Part shown: piece after piece, positions 25,814 to 34,568 of the stretch | Layout: every line of letters starts with the position of its first letter | Position numbering within the stretch: position 1 is the first letter of the stretch | Source: JAGXQV01 sp964451375 | GTDB lineage: Bacteria > Pseudomonadota > Gammaproteobacteria > Burkholderiales > Sulfuricellaceae | DNA: 57,625 nucleotides | Direction: 5' to 3' | Assembly: GCA_964451375.1 (NCBI GenBank) | Contig: CAYVIN010000020.1 | Span: 1-57,625 of the forward strand | Notes under the pieces: generated by a model | Told to the model about the DNA's origin: nothing | The model's input: only the letters and a program-made list of their open reading frames with translations | Databases searched by the model: none | Translations under genes and position numbers: made by a program

Positions 25814-27739
25814 GTGATTCCCGAACTAGGCCATTTTTCCCTGATCCTCGCGCTGCTGCTGGCGATTACCCAGGCCATCCTGCCGCTGGTCGGTGCGGCG
25901 CGCAACAATCCGCGCTGGATGGCGGTCGCCAAGCCGGCGGCGCGCGCGCAATTCCTGTTCGTCGCTACGGCATTCGGTTGTCTGGCCTACGCTTTCCTGA
26001 CCAACGATTTTTCGGTGGAAAACGTCGCTCGCCATTCTTTTTCCAGACTGCCTGCGATGTACCGCTTCACTGCGACATGGGGGTCACATGAGGGTTCATT
26101 GCTGCTGTGGACACTGATTCTGGCGATGTGGACGGTGGGCGTGACGTTGTTCAGCAAACATCTGCCCGATGACATGACGGCGCGGGTGATTGGGGTCATG
26201 GGCCTGATAAGCTGCGGCTTCCTGCTCTTCATGCTGAGCGCTTCCAATCCTTTCCTGCGCCTGGTGCCGCCCGCTCTGGATGGCGCCGACCTCAATCCGC
26301 TGCTGCAAGACCCCGGCATGGTGTTACATCCGCCCATGCTCTACATGGGTTACGTGGGATTTTCAGTGGCTTTTGCTTTCGCCATTACCGCATTGCTTTC
26401 CGGCAAGCTGGACGCCAGTTGGGCGCGCTGGTCGCGTCCCTGGACGACTGCGGCGTGGGTGTTCCTGACGTTGGGCATCATGATGGGCAGTTGGTGGGCG
26501 TATTACGAATTGGGCTGGGGCGGCTGGTGGTTCTGGGATCCCACCGAAAACGCCTCGCTGATGCCGTGGCTGGCCGGCACGGCGCTGATTCATTCGCTGG
26601 CGGTCACGGAAAAACGCGGCAGCTTCAAGGTGTGGACGGTGTTTCTTGCGATTGGGGCGTTTTCGCTGAGTCTGGTCGGGACTTTCCTGGTGCGTTCCGG
26701 GGTGTTGTCCTCGGTTCATGCGTTCGCCACCGACCCGGCGCGCGGGCTGTTTATCCTGGCTTTTCTGGTGGTGGTTATCGGCGGTTCGCTGCTGCTGTTC
26801 GCCTTCCGCGCCGGACAGGTGGGTTTGGGGGGACGGTTTGCGCTGATTTCGCGGGAATCCATGTTGATGGCCAACAACGTGCTGCTGCTCACCGCCACCG
26901 CTTCGGTGCTGCTCGGCACTCTCTATCCGCTGTTCATGGATGCGCTGGGCATGGGCAAAATTTCGGTTGGCCCGCCGTATTTCAACAGCGTGTTTATTCC
27001 GTTGATGGCGCCGGTATTCTTCCTGACCGGCATCGGCCCGCTGGCGCGCTGGAAAGAAGCGCGCTTGCCGGAACTGGCGGCGCGCCTGAAATGGGCGTTT
27101 GCGGTCAGCGTCGCGTCGGCGTTGCTGTTGCCACTGGTGATGGGCGGCTGGAAACCGATGGTGGCGCTGGGCCTGCTGCTCGCGGTGTGGATTGCGGCGA
27201 CCGCCGTGGTGGCGGTGCGCGGTCGTTTGAGCAGCGGCGCGGGCTGGTCGGCGAATTTCTACGGCATGAATCTGGCGCACTTCGGGCTGGCGGTGGTGAT
27301 CGTCGGGATTACACTGGTTTCGTCCTATGAAGGCGAACGCAATGTGCGCATGAACCCCGGCGATACCGTGACGCTGGAAGGCTACACTTTTCTTTTTAAG
27401 GAAGTGACCTTTCACGACGGCCCCAATTACAAGGCGGCGCGCGGGACGTTGGAATTGACCCGCGATGGCAAGGCGGTCGCCACCCTGCACCCGGAAAAAC
27501 GCAAATACGATTCCTCCGGGATGCCCATGACCGAAGCGGCCATTGACTATGGTTTCACCCGCGACGTTTACGCGGCGCTGGGCGAGGCGCTGGAAGACGG
27601 CTCGTGGAGTGTGCGGGTGTTTTACAAACCCTTCGTCATGTGGATCTGGCTGGGCAGCATTCTTGCCGCGCTGGGCGGCGTACTGGCGATGACCGACCGG
27701 CGTTACCGGGGTGGGCTGGGTAAAGGAGACAAAAAATGA
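25814..27739 (+). CDS. ccmF: Cytochrome c heme lyase subunit CcmF
   Basis: A 641-residue membrane protein with many hydrophobic segments, the core heme lyase. The WWD motif is WGGWWFWDPTENASLMPW near residue 240. Conserved HP stretches (VLHPPMLYMGYVG, TGTALIHSLAVTE type) supply heme-ligating histidines. AAGGAG lies upstream. It overlaps ccmG by four bases. Only this one lyase is seen; no NrfE-type paralogue for CxxCK hemes is present in the window. Confidence 0.95.
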   Translation: MIPELGHFSLILALLLAITQAILPLVGAARNNPRWMAVAKPAARAQFLFVATAFGCLAYAFLTNDFSVENVARHSFSRLPAMYRFTATWGSHEGSLLLWTLILAMWTVGVTLFSKHLPDDMTARVIGVMGLISCGFLLFMLSASNPFLRLVPPALDGADLNPLLQDPGMVLHPPMLYMGYVGFSVAFAFAITALLSGKLDASWARWSRPWTTAAWVFLTLGIMMGSWWAYYELGWGGWWFWDPTENASLMPWLAGTALIHSLAVTEKRGSFKVWTVFLAIGAFSLSLVGTFLVRSGVLSSVHAFATDPARGLFILAFLVVVIGGSLLLFAFRAGQVGLGGRFALISRESMLMANNVLLLTATASVLLGTLYPLFMDALGMGKISVGPPYFNSVFIPLMAPVFFLTGIGPLARWKEARLPELAARLKWAFAVSVASALLLPLVMGGWKPMVALGLLLAVWIAATAVVAVRGRLSSGAGWSANFYGMNLAHFGLAVVIVGITLVSSYEGERNVRMNPGDTVTLEGYTFLFKEVTFHDGPNYKAARGTLELTRDGKAVATLHPEKRKYDSSGMPMTEAAIDYGFTRDVYAALGEALEDGSWSVRVFYKPFVMWIWLGSILAALGGVLAMTDRRYRGGLGKGDKK

Positions 27740-28257
27740 AGCGCCTGATTCCCTTCGGGATATTCATCGTTCTGGTGATATTTTTCGCGCTCGGTTTAAA
27801 ACTCAATCCGCGCGAAGTGCCTTCCCCGCTAATCGGCAAACCCGCGCCCGAATTCCGCCTGAACCTGCTCCACGAACCGGCCAAACAACTCGGCCCCGCC
27901 GATCTGCGCGGACAGGTGTGGCTGCTCAACGTATGGGCGTCGTGGTGTGGATCATGCCGCCAGGAGCACGAGGTGTTCCTCGATCTGGCGAAACGCAAGC
28001 TGCTGCCGATTTACGGCATGGATTACAAGGACGAAGCGCAGGCCGCGTTGACCTGGCTGGAACGTCTGGGCAACCCCTATACCGCCGTAATTGTTGATCC
28101 CGATGGACGGGTGGGCATCGATTACGGCGTATATGGCGTACCGGAGACCTACCTGATCGACAAAACCGGCGTGATCCGCCACAAACACACCGGCCCGGTG
28201 ACCATGGACGCGCTGGAAAAAACCATCCTGCCGCTGGTGAAGGAGTTGCAAAAATGA
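27736..28257 (+). CDS. ccmG: Thiol:disulfide interchange protein CcmG/DsbE
   Basis: A 173-residue membrane-anchored thioredoxin-fold protein that reduces apocytochrome cysteines. After one N-terminal segment comes the active site NVWASWCGSCRQEH (CGSC), then the cis-Pro region YGVYGVPETYLID. It overlaps ccmF and ccmH by four bases each. Confidence 0.93.
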   Translation: MKRLIPFGIFIVLVIFFALGLKLNPREVPSPLIGKPAPEFRLNLLHEPAKQLGPADLRGQVWLLNVWASWCGSCRQEHEVFLDLAKRKLLPIYGMDYKDEAQAALTWLERLGNPYTAVIVDPDGRVGIDYGVYGVPETYLIDKTGVIRHKHTGPVTMDALEKTILPLVKELQK

Positions 28258-28724
28258 CCCGTTGGATAATTGCCATAGTGCTGTGCCTTTCCACCGCAGT
28301 CGGAGCCGAGGAAGCCAAACCGCTGACCGATGATCCGCTCCTCGAACAACGCATGATCAAACTCTCCGAAGACCTGCGTTGCCTGGTCTGCCAGAACGAA
28401 TCCCTGGCCGGATCGCGCGCCGAACTGGCGCAGGATTTGCGCCGCGAAATTCGCGACCAGATGCGTTCCGGTAAAAACGACGAACAGGTGATCGACTATC
28501 TGACCCAGCGCTACGGCGATTTCGTGTTGTACAAGCCGCCCGTCAAGCCGGTGACCTGGCTGCTGTGGTTTGGACCCTTTATATTGCTGATCGGCGCGGT
28601 GTGGGGCTACGTTCGTTTTCTCAGGCAACGGGCGGTGAAAGTGGCGGAGGAAAGCCTCTCCGACGAAGAACGCAAGCGCGTGGAAGCGTTGTTGGGCATC
28701 AACAAGGAAAGCAAAAAATCATGA
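28254..28724 (+). CDS. ccmH: Cytochrome c maturation protein CcmH
   Basis: A 156-residue protein with a signal peptide, the CcmH motif LRCLVCQNESLAGSRAELA (LRCxxCQ), and a C-terminal membrane anchor (WLLWFGPFILLIGAVWGYV). It is the short form; the TPR function is a separate ccmI gene that overlaps it by four bases. Confidence 0.94.
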   Translation: MTRWIIAIVLCLSTAVGAEEAKPLTDDPLLEQRMIKLSEDLRCLVCQNESLAGSRAELAQDLRREIRDQMRSGKNDEQVIDYLTQRYGDFVLYKPPVKPVTWLLWFGPFILLIGAVWGYVRFLRQRAVKVAEESLSDEERKRVEALLGINKESKKS

Positions 28725-30025
28725 GCGGATTCTGGGCGGTATCGATGTTCTGGATGAGTTTGGCGGCCTGTATCGGAGTGGCGCTGGCCTTCGTGTTGCC
28801 GCCGCTGTTGCGGCGCACCGTCAACAGCGGGGCGGTGGATCGCAAGGCAGTCAATATTGCGATATTCCGCGACCAGTTGCAGGAACTGGAAGACGACCTG
28901 AAAAGCGGTGAATTGACTCAGGATCAATATCAGAGCGCCAAACTGGAAATCGAGAAACGTCTGAGCGAGGATGTGCCGCTCCGTGACGATGTCGCCAAAA
29001 CGGCGGAAAGCGGACGCTGGGCGGGCTTCGCCGTGGCCGGAACCCTCCCGGTGCTGGCGCTGGCGTTATACGCCGTACTTGGCAATCCCGACGCCATTGG
29101 CGTTGCCCAGGCCGCTCCCGGCGCATCGCACGGCGCCGGCGCGCCGCAAGGCGAACATGACCCTTCGGCGATGATTGCGGCGCTCGAAGCCAAGCTCAAG
29201 GCGAAACCCGACGATTCCGCCGGCTGGTATATGCTGGGCCGCACCTACGGCGCGTTGGGCCGTTACGCAGACGCCGCCAAGGCGCTTGCCAAAGCCAACG
29301 ACCTGCTCCCCAACGACGCGCGACTGATGTCCGATTACGCCGAAGCCCTGGCGTTGGCGGCGGGGCGGCGCATCGACGGCAAAGCGCTGGAGTTGTTGAC
29401 CAAGGCCCTGGAAATCAACGACAAGGAAGAAAAAGCCCTGGAATTGCTGGGGATTTCCGCCTACCAGAACAAGAACTTCGCCCAGGCCGCTTTCTATTGG
29501 CGGCAACTGCTCAAGGTGATTCCCAAGGACACCGATTATTCCCGCGACATTACCGCCGCTGCCGAGGAAGCCGAAAAAGCCGCCGCCCAATTCTCCGGGC
29601 TGGGCGACAAGGCTCAACTCGGCGCAAAAAGTGCGCAGGCCGAAAAAATGAAGCAAAAAGCCAAGGATCAACCCCACGGCGCAGGCCCCACGGTGAGCGG
29701 GACAGTGACGATCAAAAACGACCTGATCGCCAAGGTGAAATCCACCGACACGGTGTTTATCTTCGCCCAGGCGGCGGGCGGGAAGATGCCGCTTGCCAGC
29801 GTGAAAATCACCCCCGACATGCTGCCTTACCAGTTCAATCTGAATGACAGTCAGGCGATGTCGCCCGACAACAAAATTTCCGCCCAGACGGAAGTGGTCA
29901 TCACCGCGCGGATATCCAAATCCGGCCAGCCCACCGCGCATAGCGGCGACCTGCAAGGCAAATCCGCGCTGGTCAAGGTCGGTTCGCAAGGCCTGAAAGT
30001 GGTGATCGACAGCGTTTTGCCGTAA
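28721..30025 (+). CDS. ccmI: Cytochrome c maturation TPR protein CcmI
   Basis: A 434-residue apocytochrome chaperone. The start at 28721 (MSGFWAVSMFWMSLAACIGV) overlaps the ccmH stop. The N-terminal half has two membrane segments with a cytoplasmic loop. Residues about 145-300 carry TPR motifs (AGWYMLGRTYGALGRYADAAKALAKAND), and the C-terminal 110 residues form the CcmI periplasmic beta domain (VSGTVTIKNDL). It is the last gene of the ccm run. Confidence 0.92.
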   Translation: MSGFWAVSMFWMSLAACIGVALAFVLPPLLRRTVNSGAVDRKAVNIAIFRDQLQELEDDLKSGELTQDQYQSAKLEIEKRLSEDVPLRDDVAKTAESGRWAGFAVAGTLPVLALALYAVLGNPDAIGVAQAAPGASHGAGAPQGEHDPSAMIAALEAKLKAKPDDSAGWYMLGRTYGALGRYADAAKALAKANDLLPNDARLMSDYAEALALAAGRRIDGKALELLTKALEINDKEEKALELLGISAYQNKNFAQAAFYWRQLLKVIPKDTDYSRDITAAAEEAEKAAAQFSGLGDKAQLGAKSAQAEKMKQKAKDQPHGAGPTVSGTVTIKNDLIAKVKSTDTVFIFAQAAGGKMPLASVKITPDMLPYQFNLNDSQAMSPDNKISAQTEVVITARISKSGQPTAHSGDLQGKSALVKVGSQGLKVVIDSVLP

Positions 30026-30035
30026 CACCGCTCAA

Positions 30036-30059
30036 GGGATGCGCCGCCCGGCGCATCCC
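30036..30059 (+). terminator. Hairpin after ccmI, possible terminator
   Basis: A perfect 10-bp stem, GGGATGCGCC / GGCGCATCCC with loop GCCC, lies 10 bases after the ccmI stop. There is no proper T-run, so it may be a weak terminator or a 3'-end stabiliser. Confidence 0.45.
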
Positions 30060-30448
30060 CTCCCTGTCTCATTCCTGCAACACCTCCTCGCTTCTTTTTC
30101 GGGCAAGCTACATATAAAAAGCACCAAACCCGTGCCGGCCAATCCGACAAGCTTTTCCCCAAAAAACCAAAACTCATAAAGATCATATCGTTGGTATGTT
30201 AGGCATGTTTCTTGTTAATACGCAGCCGATTTTTAAAGATGCAAAATATTTAGATAAAAAGACTTTCTTCTCTTGATAACATGTAAGTCATATGAAATAA
30301 TTTTAAAAAAGTAGATAAAAGTCATATAAGACAACGAGTTGATTAGTGTTTTCTAATATTGGGTGTGATCAAGGGCCCGGCGTCAAAGCCGGATAAGGTC
30401 ACGCAAAGGTCGTTCAAGGGTCAAGTTTCCATTTCAGGGAGGAGAGCT
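30060..30448 (+). promoter_or_regulatory. AT-rich upstream region of fccA with direct repeats
   Basis: No gene is visible. From about 30180 to 30360 the DNA is markedly more AT-rich than its surroundings. AAGTCATAT occurs at 30285 and again at 30319, followed by GA and AA respectively. TAGATAAAA occurs at about 30251 and 30312. Such spaced direct repeats could be activator sites for the fccA-fccB-onr genes. I could not find a convincing full FNR box, only isolated half sites (TTGAT at 30339). Confidence 0.45.
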
Positions 30449-31030
30449 ATGCGCAAGTCCCCGCTTTTATCAATCATGGTGTTTTGCGGCATTGTTGCGG
30501 CCACGTCGTCGCTTGCTGCGGACATCAATATCAACGGTCTGGCCAATACCTGTAACAGTTGCCACGGCATCGGCGGCTACAGTGTCGGCCCGGCAAACCC
30601 CAGCATCGGCGGACAATCTGCGGATTACCTCAAAAAGGTGATGATGGAGCAGAAAAAAGGGGAGCGTTATTCCTCGTTGATGGGGCGTCTGCTGAAGGTG
30701 TACAGCGAAGAGGAAATCACTGCGCTGGCTGACTACTATTCCAGGCAGGAATGGATGCCGGCCACCCAGGAAAATGACCCCGCGCTGGGCATCAAGGGGC
30801 GTCGCGTCCACAACGCGGTGTGCAAGAAATGTCACGGCGCCAAAGCCGACAAGATGAACGGCGAATCGCTGCGGATGGCCGGGCAGTATGCGGCCTACAT
30901 CCGTCTCACCCTGCAAAAATACCAGGACGAGAAGTTCAGGAAGCCCGCTCAGGATATGGCGGATGCCGTCGAATCGTTGTCGCCTGAGGATATCGAGGCG
31001 GTGTCGCATTACCTTGCAAGCAGAAAATAA
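30449..31030 (+). CDS. fccA: Diheme cytochrome c subunit of sulfide dehydrogenase (FccA-like)
   Basis: A 193-residue periplasmic protein. The start at 30449 follows GGGAGGAG and begins MRKSPLLSIMVFCGIVAATS, a signal peptide cleaved near LAAD. Heme motifs are CNSCH (near 38) and CKKCH (near 131), each with a downstream Met ligand candidate, as in cytochrome c4/FccA-type diheme proteins. It lies 14 bases before fccB, so the two should form flavocytochrome c, passing electrons from sulfide oxidation to periplasmic carriers. Confidence 0.85.
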   Translation: MRKSPLLSIMVFCGIVAATSSLAADININGLANTCNSCHGIGGYSVGPANPSIGGQSADYLKKVMMEQKKGERYSSLMGRLLKVYSEEEITALADYYSRQEWMPATQENDPALGIKGRRVHNAVCKKCHGAKADKMNGESLRMAGQYAAYIRLTLQKYQDEKFRKPAQDMADAVESLSPEDIEAVSHYLASRK

Positions 31031-31044
31031 GGGAGAGAACGATC

Positions 31045-32328
31045 ATGTCCAACTGGTCTCGCCGTAATTTCATGAAGGCAACCGGCGCTTCCCTCGCAGT
31101 AGGGTTGGCCGGCGTGGTGCCGACCGTCGCCCATGGCGCAGCCAAAAAGGCGCGTGTGGTGGTGGTCGGAGGCGGTTTTGGCGGCGCGATTGCCGCCAAA
31201 TACATCAAGATGTTCGATCCGCAAATCGACGTTACCTTGATCGAGCGCAACAAAAACTACGTGAGTTGTCCGTTCAGCAATGAAGTGTTGTCCGGGGAAC
31301 GCAATATTTCCACGCTGACTTTCGGATATCAGGGGTTGATGGAGCGCGGCATCAACGTGGTGTTCGACGAAGCCACGGGTATCGACCCGCTGAAAAAAAC
31401 CGTTTCCGTCAAACACGGCAAAGCGCTTGAATTCGACAAACTGGTGTTGTCACCGGGAGTTCAGTTCAACTGGAGCGCCATCGAAGGGTGCAGCCCGGAG
31501 ATGGAAAAAACCATGCCACACGCCTGGAAGGCCGGCGAGCAGACCCTGTTGCTGCGCAAGCAACTGGAAGCAATGAAGGATGGCGGAACCGCCATCATCG
31601 TGGTGCCGCCCGCGCCTTATCGGTGTCCGCCGGGGCCATACGAGCGCGCTTCGCAAATGTGCGCCTATTTCACCCACCACAAGCCCAAGTCGAAAGTCCT
31701 GATCCTCGACGCCAACGACGCGATGAGCAAACGCCCGCTTTTCGAGCAGGCCTGGAAGACCCTCTATCCGGGGATGGTGACCTGGACGCCGAAATCCAAT
31801 TTCGGCAAGGTGATCCGGGTTGAACAGAAAACCCGCTCGCTGGTGACGGAATTCGATACTTATACCGCCGAAGTCATCAACTTCATCACCCCGCACAAAG
31901 CCGGGAAAATCGCCGAAATCGCCGGGCTGACCAACGAAACCGGCTATTGCCCGGTTGATGCAATGACCATGGAGTCGGCCAAACATAAAGGCATTTTCGT
32001 GATCGGCGACGCCGCGATTGCCGGTGAAATGCCCAAATCCGCCCACTCCGCCGGTTCGCAGGCAAAAGTGGTGGCGGCCGCCATCATCGCCCAACTTAAC
32101 GGCCAGCCAGTCGCGATGCCCTATTACGTCAACACCTGTTACAGCCTGGTTGCGCCGGATTGGGGCTTCTCGGTGGCGGGGCTGTTCAAGCCGGAAGGCG
32201 GCAAAATCGTCGCACATCCCGGCAGCGTGGTGATTTCGCCGACTGACGCCGCGCCTTTTACCCGCAAGGAAGAGGCCGAATACGGAATCAGCTGGCTCGC
32301 CAACATTACCGCAGAAGCGTTCTCGTGA
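31045..32328 (+). CDS. fccB: Flavocytochrome c sulfide dehydrogenase flavoprotein FccB
   Basis: A 427-residue flavoprotein with a twin-arginine signal (SRRNFMK). The FAD-binding motif is VVVVGGGFGGAIAA. Cys75 in NYVSCPFSNE corresponds to the cysteine that binds FAD covalently in Allochromatium flavocytochrome c. Cys194 (PYRCPPGPYE) and Cys365 (VNTCYSLVAPDWG) fit the redox-active disulfide. All three cysteines are present, so the enzyme should be active in oxidising sulfide to sulfur in the periplasm. It is paired with fccA and followed after 154 bases by an octaheme nitrite reductase. Confidence 0.9.
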   Translation: MSNWSRRNFMKATGASLAVGLAGVVPTVAHGAAKKARVVVVGGGFGGAIAAKYIKMFDPQIDVTLIERNKNYVSCPFSNEVLSGERNISTLTFGYQGLMERGINVVFDEATGIDPLKKTVSVKHGKALEFDKLVLSPGVQFNWSAIEGCSPEMEKTMPHAWKAGEQTLLLRKQLEAMKDGGTAIIVVPPAPYRCPPGPYERASQMCAYFTHHKPKSKVLILDANDAMSKRPLFEQAWKTLYPGMVTWTPKSNFGKVIRVEQKTRSLVTEFDTYTAEVINFITPHKAGKIAEIAGLTNETGYCPVDAMTMESAKHKGIFVIGDAAIAGEMPKSAHSAGSQAKVVAAAIIAQLNGQPVAMPYYVNTCYSLVAPDWGFSVAGLFKPEGGKIVAHPGSVVISPTDAAPFTRKEEAEYGISWLANITAEAFS

Positions 32329-32482
32329 TGCGGCGGTGATCGGCTATCGTTTCAAACAATGATTTTCCCGATGGGAGGGATGATGAAAAAAGCAGCCGCC
32401 GAAACAATTCAGTCAGGATGATTTTCCGAACTGAAAGAGGTGAGGGGATCGACGTGTTAAATCCAAGTCCGGAGAAAGAATC

Positions 32483-34201
32483 ATGAAAACAGGAAGTTTA
32501 CTCAAGCAAAGTTTGGGAGCCGCACTGCTTCTGTTTGCCGCTATATGGAATGGCGGCGCGCAGGCCGCCAGCGCCGAGGTGGTCAAGGCGCAGGACGCCA
32601 GAACGGCAACCACTGTCCAGCAGGCCGGCGCGGCACTGCCGAAGTCCGCCAAAGGCAAGACCGCACCGGCCAATACCGCCGTCTGTTACGAATGTCACAA
32701 GGACATTCAGCAATTCCATGAGAAAAACAAACACGCCACGGTGAACTGTGCGCAGTGTCACGGCAACCTCGACAAACACGTGGCGATGGAAGGCAAAGGG
32801 GCCGAAGCCGAAGTCACCGTGCGCACCGAACACGAGGCCTGCGGAACCTGTCACCGCGCCCAGTATGATTCCTTCACCGCCGTGAATCTGGAATCCAAGG
32901 CGCGTGTCGAAAAAGCCTCCTTCAAGAGCCGTTCGCCGCTGTTCGACAAGCTGATTGCCGGCCACGGCTTCGCCAAGGAACACGCCGAACCGCGCAGCCA
33001 CGTATTCATGCTGGTCGATCACCTGATCGTGGATCGCGCCTATGGTGGCCGCTTCCAGTTGAAGGACTGGACATACATCATCGACGGCGAAGGCGCTGAA
33101 AAAGACGCCCATTCCGTGCTCAAGGATCGCGACCCCAAGACCAACGACCACAAGCCCTTCATGCCGCAAAGCGCCGCTGCCGCCAATCCGGTGTGTTTGC
33201 AGTGCAAGAGCCAGGACAACATCCTGAAGTGGAAATACATGGGCGATAAGGATCCCAAGGCAAAATTCGACCGCACCTCAAATACGGTTGACGTGGCGCG
33301 CGGCACCAAACATGGGCTGAACTGCTTCCAGTGTCATGATCCGCACTCCACCGCCCCGCGCGTGGTTCGCGATGCGCTGATCGAAGCCGTGGTGGATCGC
33401 GGCGAGGGCACCTATCCGTATGACAAGAAGAAGAGCCAGAAGACCACCATGACCAAGGTGACCTTCCGTGACGGTTTCCGCGCCATCGGTATCCTCAACA
33501 AGCCCGACTCGAACCTGATGTGCGCCCAGTGCCACGTCGAATACAACTGCAACCCCGGTTTCGACACCCGCACCGGCGAATACAGCGTGAAAATGGACGA
33601 CCGCCGCACCAACTACTTCCCGTGGGTGAACGTGTTCGACTACAAGGGCAAGATGCAGTCGGTCAACTTCAAGGACTTCAAACACGCCGGCACCGGTGCG
33701 CTGCTGTCCAAGCTCCAGCATCCCGAGACCGAGACTTACTGGAATTCCAAACACGAGCGCGCCGGCGTCGAGTGTAAGGATTGCCATATGCCCAAGGTCA
33801 AGGCCGGACGCGGTCAGACCTACACCTGGCACGGTCAGAAGAGCGCGCGTTACATGACCAAGGACACCTGCCTGGGTTGCCACGAGTGGACGGAAAAAGA
33901 AGCCGAGTATCAGATCGACGCGATTCAGAACTACATTCGCGGCAAGATCACCAAGGCTGAGTTCTGGCTGGGGCAGTTCATCGACACCTTCGCCAAGGCC
34001 AAGTCTGCCGGGGTGAGCGAGGAAATCCTCAACAAGGCCCGCGCGCATCACGACCAGGCGCATATTTACTGGGAATGGTGGACTGCCGAGAACTCCGACG
34101 GCTTCCACAACCCCACCGCCGCACGTGAATCCCTGGCCCGTTCCATGGATGAATCGCAGGCCGGTATCAAGTTGCTCAGCGAAGCAATGGCCAAGAAGTA
34201 A
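32483..34201 (+). CDS. Octaheme nitrite reductase (TvNiR/ONR type)
   Basis: A 572-residue exported multiheme cytochrome with a signal peptide ending near AQAA. Seven CxxCH motifs (Cys68, 89, 120, 281, 347, 431, 463) and one CxxCK (CLQCK at 238-242) give eight hemes, with Lys242 as catalytic heme ligand. Relative to that lysine, Arg185, Tyr354, Gln412 and His413 sit almost exactly where the Arg131, Tyr303, Gln360 and His361 of Thioalkalivibrio TvNiR (Lys188) lie. Cys356 in HVEYNC matches the Tyr-Cys crosslink partner (Cys305). This supports six-electron nitrite reduction to ammonium in the periplasm. AGAAAG precedes the start; a strong terminator follows. It lies downstream of fccAB, its likely electron source. 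Confidence 0.9.
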   Translation: MKTGSLLKQSLGAALLLFAAIWNGGAQAASAEVVKAQDARTATTVQQAGAALPKSAKGKTAPANTAVCYECHKDIQQFHEKNKHATVNCAQCHGNLDKHVAMEGKGAEAEVTVRTEHEACGTCHRAQYDSFTAVNLESKARVEKASFKSRSPLFDKLIAGHGFAKEHAEPRSHVFMLVDHLIVDRAYGGRFQLKDWTYIIDGEGAEKDAHSVLKDRDPKTNDHKPFMPQSAAAANPVCLQCKSQDNILKWKYMGDKDPKAKFDRTSNTVDVARGTKHGLNCFQCHDPHSTAPRVVRDALIEAVVDRGEGTYPYDKKKSQKTTMTKVTFRDGFRAIGILNKPDSNLMCAQCHVEYNCNPGFDTRTGEYSVKMDDRRTNYFPWVNVFDYKGKMQSVNFKDFKHAGTGALLSKLQHPETETYWNSKHERAGVECKDCHMPKVKAGRGQTYTWHGQKSARYMTKDTCLGCHEWTEKEAEYQIDAIQNYIRGKITKAEFWLGQFIDTFAKAKSAGVSEEILNKARAHHDQAHIYWEWWTAENSDGFHNPTAARESLARSMDESQAGIKLLSEAMAKK

Positions 34202-34221
34202 GGGATAAATCAGGGAGAATG

Positions 34222-34256
34222 AGAAGAGCCGGCGTTTAGCCGGCTCTTCTTTTTTG
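34222..34256 (+). terminator. Terminator after the octaheme reductase gene
   Basis: AGAAGAGCCGGC, loop GTTTA and GCCGGCTCTTCT form a 12-bp perfect stem followed by TTTTT. Confidence 0.93.
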
Positions 34257-34293
34257 CGCGGAAGAATCGGGTGGAAAACCGGGGCGTCTTGCC

Positions 34294-34324
34294 TGGCTTA
34301 CGCCGTTCTGCTTTCCCGTGGCGC
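34294..34324. repeat. Unoccupied copy of the RepA copy 3 target sequence
   Basis: TGGCTTACGCCGTTCTGCTTTCCC (first part of 34294-34324) reappears at 34383-34597 with one mismatch, but there it is split after TGGCTTAC by RepA copy 3. Read on the minus strand both encode the ending PRESRTA or RRESRTA plus stop, so a short duplication of a gene 3' end is likely. Confidence 0.6.
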
Positions 34325-34390
34325 ACAAAAGCCCTTCCGCGCAACGTGCGGGAGAAGTAATCCGCACCCCCGTTCTCCGGGTTGGCTTAC

Positions 34391-34568
34391 TTCTACTTTG
34401 TCGGATTGGCGCGCTACGGTTTTAGCTCCCTCACCCAACGGGGGAGGGTTGGGGTGGGGGCGTTCAAAATCAATCGGTTGAATAGTTTTCTCGCCCCCAT
34501 CCTGTCCTTCCCCCGTGTGGGGAAGGGACGTACTAATAGCGCTTGTCCTGAAATCCGACAAAGTAGAA
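34391..34568. repeat. RepA copy 3
   Basis: A complete 178-bp element. Termini are TTCTACTTTGTCGGATT and AATCCGACAAAGTAGAA; both carry the same T-to-C/A-to-G change relative to copies 2 and 4, so the inverted repeat stays perfect. It is flanked by TTAC on both sides. The right-hand TTAC supplies the stop codon of the minus-strand DUF3050 gene. No coding capacity. Confidence 0.9.

Noticed and set aside
26363..27490. A 375-codon open frame opposite ccmF
   Set aside because: It is an Arg/His/Gln-rich shadow of the conserved ccmF coding strand.
30330..30375. An FNR-type site upstream of fccA
   Set aside because: TTGAT and GATCAA half sites are present but not with the four-base spacing of TTGATnnnnATCAA.
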